From NCBI GenBank assembly GCA_934320655.1, contig CAKRFN010000003.1:124001-188000 (forward strand): DNA of 64,000 nucleotides, given 5' to 3'. Source of the DNA: an uncultured Eubacterium sp. GTDB taxonomy: Bacteria; Bacillota; Clostridia; Lachnospirales; Lachnospiraceae. The translations under genes and the position numbers were made by a program. A model generated the notes under the pieces. It saw only the letters and a list, made by a program, of their open reading frames with translations. It ran no database searches and was not told where the DNA came from. Position 1 is the first letter of the stretch, and the number at the start of each line of letters is the position of its first letter. This document shows positions 58,120 through 64,000 of the stretch, one piece after another.

Positions 58120-60408
58120 TTACGAAACACGGTTATAGTTGATCAGACATCCCTTTAAGATAATCTCACGCTCATCATCCGTCAGATCGCCGAGTGTCAT
58201 TGTGAACTCCTTCAATTCGCCATCCTTTACTGCATAAGCAGTAATCACATCTGCCTTGTTCTCTACTGCCGCACGGATGTCGGGTACCCAGATATAATCT
58301 CCGTTCGCAAACGGCAGCTCTCCCTCGGGAATGATAAACGGCAACATACCCCAGTTGATGAGGTTCGAGCGGTAACGTTTTGTCGCATACTCATTTGCAA
58401 TATTTGCCCATCCGCCGAGTACCTTCTGGCAGGATGCCGCCTGCTCACGCGCAGAACCGTCGCCGGGCTTCACCGCAAAGATCGTGCTTCCGATACCGAA
58501 ATTCGTATGGTTTGCCTTCGGGAACTTCGTCTTGACCACGCTCATGACATCCTTTAACTCCGGCAGCTCCTGACACGGATGCACACCTGCAATACGTGCT
58601 TTCTCTGCCTTCTGCACTTCCTTTGCACGCGGTACATAGTCCGGATCTTTTCTGGAAAGTGTAAATTCTGCCAATCCAAGCGGGTTGGAGCGGTAAGAAG
58701 ATGTCTCTCCGGAAGGAATCAGCTCATCGGTCGTCGTAACAGGATCATGGATCTCTGATACGACCTTGAGCAGCAGATTCTCGGTCAATGCCGACATCTC
58801 CGGCCAGTCCTTGATGTTGGGTCCGAGCTTGATCGGCTCCTCGGGATGTGCCACGCCCTTGCTGTCATAGACACGGTTCTCGTAGATCGTCTTGTCAAAG
58901 AAATATTTCGGTTTTGTATAATTTACATCGAAATCGGTCGCCGCGGTCAGATAACCCTTGTTCGCTGCGGTCGCTGCGATGGAACGTGCATCCATCAGTG
59001 CCACGGACGCGATCTGTCCATTCTGTACCTTTGAACCCTCGCGGTTCGGGAAGTTTCTCGTAGAGTGACGGATCGAGAAACCATTGTTGGACGGTGTATC
59101 TCCCGCGCCAAAGCACGGTCCGCAGAATGCGGTCTTTAAAATCGCACCTGTCTCCATGATCTTCGCCGCTGCACCGTTTTTCACGAGCTCCATATAGATC
59201 GGCATACTTGCCGGATATACGCTCAGTGTAAACTCATCCGGTCCGATGCTCGCACCGTTTAAGATATCCGCTGCATCACAGATATTCTCGAATCCGCCGC
59301 CCGCACAGCCTGCGATGATTCCCTGATCGACATACAGTCTGCCGTTTCGTACCTTTTCCTTGAGGTTGAGGTCTACGGCACCGTTGAAGCTGACCTGTGC
59401 GCGCTTCTCGCAGTCATCCAGAATATCCATCAGGTTCTCGTTCAGCTCACGGATCGTATATGCATTGCTCGGATGGAACGGCATTGCGATCATCGGCTCA
59501 ATCTCATCCAGATTGATCTCGATACAGCCGTCATAGTAAGTAACAGCGGCAGGATGCAACTCTTTATAGTCCTCGCTTCTGCCGTGGATATCGTACCATT
59601 CCTTAACCTTTGTATCGGTGCTCCAGATCGATGACAGACAGGTTGTCTCTGTCGTCATGACATCGATGCCGATTCGTGTATCGACACTCAGGTTTGCCAC
59701 ACCGGGGCCTACGAACTCCATGACTTTATTTTTTACATATCCTTTATCAAATACCTCCCCAATAATCGCGATCGCTACGTCCTGCGGTCCGACACCGGGC
59801 TTTAAGCTGCCTGTTAAGTATACGGCTACGACACCGGGCATCTTGATATCATAGGTCTGTGACAGGAGCTGCTTTACAAGCTCCGGTCCGCCCTCGCCCA
59901 TCGCCATCGTTCCGAGCGCTCCGTAACGGGTATGTGAATCTGATCCGAGAATCATTTTACCGCCGCCTGCGAGCATCTCACGTGCAAACTGGTGGATAAC
60001 TGCCTGATGAGGCGGTACATAGACGCCGCCGTACTTTTTCGCACAGCTCAGTCCAAACATGTGGTCATCCTCGTTGATCGTTCCGCCGACTGCACAGAGA
60101 GAATTGTGGCAGTTCGTCAGTACATAAGGGATCGGAAAACGCTCCAGTCCAGACGCACGCGCCGTCTGGATAATGCCGACAAATGTAATATCGTGGCTTG
60201 TGAGCTTGTCAAACTTGATCTGCAGCTCATTCATATTTCCGGATGTATTGTGCTCCTTTAAGATGTTGTAAGCCAGTGTTCCCTTTTTTGCTTCCTCCTT
60301 TGCAGGTGCGCTGCCTGTCTTGCTCTGTAAAAGCGCCGCTGCCTCACCGGTGTCCGCGATGATCTCGTTTTCGTTTACCAGATAGACACCACCATCATAT
60401 AATTTCAT
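58120..60408 (-). CDS. aconitase-family hydratase
   Basis: 762 residues from ATG 60408 (MKLYDGGVYLVNEN), seven bases after GGGAGG. It has the aconitase/homoaconitase fold: ILGSDSHTRYGALGTMAMGE, cluster-type cysteines in TTETTCLSSIW, GIIAGCAGGGFEN and AFCGPCFGAGDTPSNNGF, the substrate loop STRNFPNREGSK, and a C-terminal swivel domain (YATKRYRSNLINWGMLPFII). It is of the YbhJ/aconitase-X-like branch often called simply hydratase in Clostridia, so the substrate is unknown. Classical citrate-cycle partners are not adjacent. Confidence 0.85.
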   Translation of the reverse strand: MKLYDGGVYLVNENEIIADTGEAAALLQSKTGSAPAKEEAKKGTLAYNILKEHNTSGNMNELQIKFDKLTSHDITFVGIIQTARASGLERFPIPYVLTNCHNSLCAVGGTINEDDHMFGLSCAKKYGGVYVPPHQAVIHQFAREMLAGGGKMILGSDSHTRYGALGTMAMGEGGPELVKQLLSQTYDIKMPGVVAVYLTGSLKPGVGPQDVAIAIIGEVFDKGYVKNKVMEFVGPGVANLSVDTRIGIDVMTTETTCLSSIWSTDTKVKEWYDIHGRSEDYKELHPAAVTYYDGCIEINLDEIEPMIAMPFHPSNAYTIRELNENLMDILDDCEKRAQVSFNGAVDLNLKEKVRNGRLYVDQGIIAGCAGGGFENICDAADILNGASIGPDEFTLSVYPASMPIYMELVKNGAAAKIMETGAILKTAFCGPCFGAGDTPSNNGFSIRHSTRNFPNREGSKVQNGQIASVALMDARSIAATAANKGYLTAATDFDVNYTKPKYFFDKTIYENRVYDSKGVAHPEEPIKLGPNIKDWPEMSALTENLLLKVVSEIHDPVTTTDELIPSGETSSYRSNPLGLAEFTLSRKDPDYVPRAKEVQKAEKARIAGVHPCQELPELKDVMSVVKTKFPKANHTNFGIGSTIFAVKPGDGSAREQAASCQKVLGGWANIANEYATKRYRSNLINWGMLPFIIPEGELPFANGDYIWVPDIRAAVENKADVITAYAVKDGELKEFTMTLGDLTDDEREIILKGCLINYNRVS

Positions 60409-60428
60409 CATTCATCCTCCCATGTGTT

Positions 60429-61253
60429 TTATATATGCTTGAAAAAATGCCGTTTGCGCCGGTCATTTGTCTCCGCCTGAGCTTCTTTTGCGGGTGCGGG
60501 CTCATCCAGCCCTTCCACATCCCATGTCACGCCGGACAAGTCGATCTGTTCTTCCTTAACCGGAAACGGATCATCCCCGGCTGCAAGCCCTTCCTCGCCT
60601 GCCGCAGAGGTCTCCGCCTGCATATCTGCCGGTTCGTCCTCCTCATCCTCCAGCTCAATGCCCGCATTTTTGAAATATTCCTTATTGATGCGGATCTCTG
60701 TCTTTACATCTGCGAACTGGCTCTTTTCCTTCTGTCCGAAGCGCCTGCCGTGCTTTTCCTTTTCGCGCTCGATCTCCTTGTTGCGTTCCTCGATCAGTGA
60801 CAGATATTTCTCTGTATCGAGCAGATCCTGTAGCTGTGATTTCAATTCGAGCTGGTTCGTCCGCACGATCTGTTTTTTCTCCTCAAGCCCCCGCAGCATC
60901 TCGTTTTGTACCTGGCGGATCTGCTCCGTGGACTCGTCCATAATCGCCTGTATATGATTCAATGCTTCATCCGTGTACATAACGGATGCCGCATAGATAT
61001 CTTCCGCCTTGCGGCTCGCATCCCAGATGATCTTGTCTCCCTGCTTTTTATGCTCCCGCTCTGCCTTATCCCTGCTCTGCTTCGTGAGCTCATATTCCTC
61101 CATGATCTCATAAATACTGGCATTGAGGCGGTCGATCAGCCCAAACATCTCCTGTTTGTTGACAATGATCCGATCCTGACTGTAGGACTCACTGCGTGAG
61201 ATCAGCACATGGATGTCGCGCAGCACTTTTTCCAGTTTATCCTGTGAACTCAT
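60429..61253 (-). CDS. coiled-coil protein, DivIVA/ATPase-stalk-like
   Basis: 274 residues. No signal peptide. Residues ~5-200 are almost continuous helix with heptad pattern (IYEIMEEYELTKQSRDKAER, LNHIQAIMDESTEQIRQVQN, LLDTEKYLSLIEERNKEIER), then an acidic disordered part (DEEDEPADMQAETSAAGEEG) and a basic end (DRRKRHFFKHI). It looks like a scaffold in cell division or membrane sorting. The helix around KIIWDASRKAEDIYAASV resembles the DivIVA type. It lies between the hydratase and PurM-like genes; I do not recognise a named family. Confidence 0.55.
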   Translation of the reverse strand: MSSQDKLEKVLRDIHVLISRSESYSQDRIIVNKQEMFGLIDRLNASIYEIMEEYELTKQSRDKAEREHKKQGDKIIWDASRKAEDIYAASVMYTDEALNHIQAIMDESTEQIRQVQNEMLRGLEEKKQIVRTNQLELKSQLQDLLDTEKYLSLIEERNKEIEREKEKHGRRFGQKEKSQFADVKTEIRINKEYFKNAGIELEDEEDEPADMQAETSAAGEEGLAAGDDPFPVKEEQIDLSGVTWDVEGLDEPAPAKEAQAETNDRRKRHFFKHI

Positions 61254-61287
61254 AAGTTTGTAACGTCCTCTCTGCTTTTACCATTTG

Positions 61288-62226
61288 TTATATATAACGG
61301 ATCTGCGTACTTCCGGTCTCCACCAGTCCGATCGGCAGCGGCCGTTCACCGGTCTCCTCGACCAGCTCGATCACCCGCGCCACATCTTCTTCCGCGACGA
61401 TAAACAGCATGCCGATACCCATATTACAGGTCGTCCGCAACTGTTCCAATGACATGTTTCCATCCTGATGCAATACCTGATAGAGCGGCGGTATATTCTG
61501 CTTCGGCTGCTTGATGACCGCACCCCGATTCTTTGGCAGCAGCTTGTGCAGCGCTGCATCCAGTCCTCCGTGTGCCACCTGTATACATCCGCCGAGCGCA
61601 ATATCTGCCTTCCGGATCGCCTCGAGTGCCTGCTGATAGCAGCGGGTCGGCTGCATGAGCAGTTCTCCGAGCGTACTCTGTAGATTTTCGTAGTAGACTT
61701 CCATACTGGTTTTTGTCAGAAAAAGTTTCTTTTTCGCTGCCACATATCCATTGTTATGTAAACCATCCGAGGCAAGTCCGATAATCACATCCGCATTTTT
61801 TACCGGACGGATGCTCTGACTCGCGCTGCGATCCATGATGCCGACCGCAAATCCTACCATATCATACTGGTCATAATGAAAAATGTCCGGCAGCTCCATG
61901 ATCTCGCTGCCCGCATACGCGACATTCAGTTGTTCGCACAGCTCTTTTGCACCGTTTTCCAGATCCTCGATCTTGTCCTTTTTTGGTCTGGCGCAGGATA
62001 TCGTATCGTAGAAAAATAATGGTTTTGCACCCATCGCAGCCAGATCGTTGACACAGACTGCCACACAGTCTTTTCCTACCGTATCGTACCGTTCAAGTTC
62101 TGCCGCTATGGATAATTTTCCACTTACCCCGTGTGTCTTTGATACCAGTACCGGATCAATCATGCCCCGGTAACTTATGATCGGTATTTCATTCGTAAGC
62201 GTTTGCAACCCCAGTCTCTCTCTCAC
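61288..62226 (-). CDS. PurM/AIR synthase-like protein with degenerate active-site motifs
   Basis: 312 residues from GTG 62226, eight bases after AAGGGG. Fold and order match PurM: TVGKDCVAVCVNDLAAMGAK, MVGFAVGIMD, LASDGLHNNGYVAAKK, MGIGMLFIVAEEDVARVIEL, and the ending PIGLVETG. But the usual GTDGVGTK loop reads KTHGVSGK, the GGETAEMPG loop reads AGSEIMELPD, and the glycine-rich HITGGG loop reads VAHGGLD. It is also shorter than normal PurM (~340). It is probably a diverged paralogue with another substrate or no activity; no other pur genes are near. Confidence 0.75.
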   Translation of the reverse strand: MRERLGLQTLTNEIPIISYRGMIDPVLVSKTHGVSGKLSIAAELERYDTVGKDCVAVCVNDLAAMGAKPLFFYDTISCARPKKDKIEDLENGAKELCEQLNVAYAGSEIMELPDIFHYDQYDMVGFAVGIMDRSASQSIRPVKNADVIIGLASDGLHNNGYVAAKKKLFLTKTSMEVYYENLQSTLGELLMQPTRCYQQALEAIRKADIALGGCIQVAHGGLDAALHKLLPKNRGAVIKQPKQNIPPLYQVLHQDGNMSLEQLRTTCNMGIGMLFIVAEEDVARVIELVEETGERPLPIGLVETGSTQIRYI

Positions 62227-62372
62227 AAGTTAAACCCCTTACCTTATTAAAGTTTGCGGTAAAATACCACTAATGAATATTCTATCATTTTTCTTTTGTT
62301 TTTCCTACACTTTTTTGAGTGTTTTTCAGTTTGTTGTTTTATTAAGTCTATCCATATCTTTAGTTTCTGGTC

Positions 62373-62460
62373 TGTTCAACACGTGGAGCCAGCCCACACA
62401 GCGGCTTCGCGTGTATTGAACACGGGGGAACTGTTCAACACACAGGCAGCTCCCCCGCAA
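62373..62460. promoter_or_regulatory. repeats and hairpin in the recombinase control region
   Basis: TGTTCAAYAC occurs three times: plus strand 62373-62382 and 62432-62441, minus strand 62413-62422. CGGGGGA (62423-62429) pairs with TCCCCCG (62451-62457) around the third copy. The 270-bp gap upstream of the recombinase gene holds no other gene. These could be recombinase or regulator binding sites. Confidence 0.55.
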
Positions 62461-62493
62461 TGCCAAATGATAACTGATACAGGAGCAATTCGC

Positions 62494-63462
62494 ATGGAAA
62501 ACAATATTTTTCTCACAACCGATCTGTCTGTGATCCTTCCGGAGACTGTGACTCCGGACATCTCTTTTGCTGACTTTTACCGCATCTACCTCTCCGACAT
62601 GGAGGGCAGGCTGAAATCTACCACGCTTGCACGCAAGGATGCTATGATCCGCGACAAAATACTTCCCACCTTCGCGTCCATTCCGATGAACGCCATCTCG
62701 CCGCAGCTCATCCGCACCTGGCAGACCTCCCTCATTGAACAGGGCTACCGCCCGACCTACTTAAAAACCATCGACATGCATCTGTTCGCGGTGTTTAAAT
62801 ATGCCGCAAAATACTATGATTTCGAAAATCCGTACAACAAGGCGGACCACATGGGTTCGAGCACGACGAGCGCAATGCGGTTCTGGACGCTCGAACAGTA
62901 CCGGACATTTATTCGGGAATTTTCCGGACAGCCACGGGTATTTCTCTCCTTTGAACTGCTCTACTGGTGCGGCATCCGCGTCGGCGAGCTGCTCGCACTG
63001 ACTCCGGCGGACATCGATGAGAAAAAGCATCTGCTCAAGATCACGAAAACCTATGTCCGCCACGACCACCGCGACATTATCTCCCCGCCAAAGACGGAAA
63101 ACAGTGTCCGGAACGTAGCAATGCCGGAGTTTCTCTACCGCGAAGTCATGGACTATATCCGCGCAGAGGACATTAAGAAAAATGAGCGGATCATCCCACG
63201 CTCCATCGATTTCCTGAAACACCATCTGCGCGCCGGCTGCAAACGCAGCGGTGTCCCGCAGATCCGCATTCACGATATCCGGCATTCCCACGTGTCACTG
63301 CTGATCGATCAGGGTTTCACGGCTGCGGCGATCGCGGAGCGCGTCGGCCACAAACATATTTCCACCACGATGAACGTGTACGCGCATCTGTTCCCGAACC
63401 GACAGGCAATGCTTGTGGAGGCGCTGGAACAGATGCATGACGGGACATTCCAGTGGCGGTAA
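62494..63462 (+). CDS. tyrosine recombinase/integrase
   Basis: 322 residues from ATG 62494 (MENNIFLTTDLSV), eight bases after AGGAG. SAM-like N-terminal core-binding domain (SFADFYRIYLSDMEGRLKST), then the catalytic domain with Arg in CGIRVGELLALTP, HxxR in IHDIRHSHVSLLIDQG, His in AERVGHKHISTTMN and the nucleophile Tyr in MNVYAHLFP. All key residues are intact. It is followed 13 bases later by a close relative. It cuts and rejoins DNA at specific sites; its element is probably to the right of the window. Confidence 0.93.
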   Translation: MENNIFLTTDLSVILPETVTPDISFADFYRIYLSDMEGRLKSTTLARKDAMIRDKILPTFASIPMNAISPQLIRTWQTSLIEQGYRPTYLKTIDMHLFAVFKYAAKYYDFENPYNKADHMGSSTTSAMRFWTLEQYRTFIREFSGQPRVFLSFELLYWCGIRVGELLALTPADIDEKKHLLKITKTYVRHDHRDIISPPKTENSVRNVAMPEFLYREVMDYIRAEDIKKNERIIPRSIDFLKHHLRAGCKRSGVPQIRIHDIRHSHVSLLIDQGFTAAAIAERVGHKHISTTMNVYAHLFPNRQAMLVEALEQMHDGTFQWR

Positions 63463-63475
63463 AAAGGAGGTTCAC

Positions 63476-64000
63476 ATGCCAAGACTCAATCCCAAGGAGC
63501 ACGCCCCGGTGATTCCGGCGCCGGTCTCCGATGACATCACTTTTGCAGAATTTTACCAGATCTATTTTCACGACATGGAGGTGCGGCTCAAGCCCGCCTC
63601 CCTTTCGTCTAAGCAGCATGTTTTTTCTGACAAGATCCTGCCGTTTTTCGGCACGCTGCGGATGCGCGACATCACGACACAGCATGTCCGCAAATGGCAG
63701 TCCGTGATCCTGCGTCAGAACTACAGCAACACTTACCAGCAGCTCATCGATTTCCAGCTGTCTGCGTTCATGAATTACGCATCGCGCTACTACGATTTCC
63801 CGAATCCGTGCATCAAAGCCGGACATATCGGGAGCAGCCAGACGAAAAAGCTCAATTTCTGGACACTGGAGGAATACGAGCGGTTTATCAGCCATTTTTC
63901 CAAAGATCCGGAGGCATTTACCGCCTTTGAGATCCTCTACTGGACAGGCATGCGTCAGGGTGAGCTGCTCGCGCTGACTCCGGCGGACATTGATGCTGCC
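63476..64000 (+). CDS. second tyrosine recombinase, cut by the window end
   Basis: 175 residues visible, incomplete at the 3' end. ATG 63476 (MPRLNPKEHAPV) follows AAAGGAGG. It is a paralogue of the first recombinase (TFAEFYQIYFHDMEVRLKPA, FWTLEEYERFISHF, GMRQGELLALTPADID), and the first catalytic Arg is present in TGMRQGELLAL. The remaining active-site residues lie beyond the window. Two recombinases in tandem with a 13-base gap suggest a recombinase pair or a recombinase-in-trio element. Confidence 0.88.
   Translation, partial: MPRLNPKEHAPVIPAPVSDDITFAEFYQIYFHDMEVRLKPASLSSKQHVFSDKILPFFGTLRMRDITTQHVRKWQSVILRQNYSNTYQQLIDFQLSAFMNYASRYYDFPNPCIKAGHIGSSQTKKLNFWTLEEYERFISHFSKDPEAFTAFEILYWTGMRQGELLALTPADIDAA

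Overview
The window looks like the chromosome of an anaerobic, motile Firmicute of the Lachnospiraceae (Roseburia/Agathobacter-like). The grounds are a moderate-GC genome, typical Lachnospiraceae gene neighbourhoods (greA-lysS; birA, a DUF6145-type gene, coaX, dusB; a complete tad pilus operon with FHA and DUF5702 proteins; flagellin with a FliS-type chaperone and a DUF6240-type flagellar protein) and several well-formed sigma-A promoters. No rRNA, tRNA or CRISPR array was seen.

Layout. (1) 1-2095: two surface or accessory gene pieces joined by a recombination scar: a 5'-truncated FIVAR/Big_2 surface protein and the start of a DUF5688 gene. (2) 2100-9100: remnant of an integrative conjugative element or RepA_N replicon. 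It has ParA, a truncated ParB fused out of frame to a RepA_N initiator lacking its start, DUF6075- and DUF3970-type genes, an 11-bp iteron array, repeats inside repA and attenuator-like leaders. It carries an AT-rich four-gene cargo operon whose last product is a HEPN-motif protein, a defence or toxin candidate. (3) 9176-21265: housekeeping genes lysS, greA, dusB, coaX, birA, argF, an SPFH protein, a SleB/CwlJ-type hydrolase with a WalR-like box, murG, a HIT protein and a flavodoxin-SCP2 protein. (4) 21367-34679: an eleven-gene operon plus a divergent two-gene unit and a PucR-type regulator. Its solute-binding protein, M24 hydrolase and PLP dehydratase resemble EhuB, EutD/DoeA and EutB of ectoine/hydroxyectoine use. 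It also has RidA, an M20 deacylase, a class III aminotransferase and an iron-dependent alcohol dehydrogenase, suggesting import and fermentation of an ectoine-like compound.

(5) 34680-36760: a structured palindromic intergenic region, a rhomboid protease and a secreted Big_2 protein. (6) 36757-45629: a tad type IVb pilus operon (TadZ, TadA, TadB, TadC, Flp pilin, DUF5702, two TadE-like pseudopilins, prepilin peptidase, FHA protein). The larger pseudopilin begins inside a 196-bp cassette with 25-bp inverted repeats that is open in frame in both orientations, a possible DNA inversion switch. (7) 45781-51777: BofA, DUF2508, FliS, flagellin and the DUF6240-type protein. (8) 51880-62226: glycogen branching enzyme, a TPR/AAA protein, an AI-2E family permease, an aconitase-family hydratase, a coiled-coil protein and a degenerate PurM-like protein. 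(9) 62227-64000: a repeat-bearing control region and two tandem tyrosine recombinases, the second cut by the window end.

Family assignments come from reading the protein sequences by eye. No database search was run, and substrate and pathway statements for the catabolic operon are inferences.
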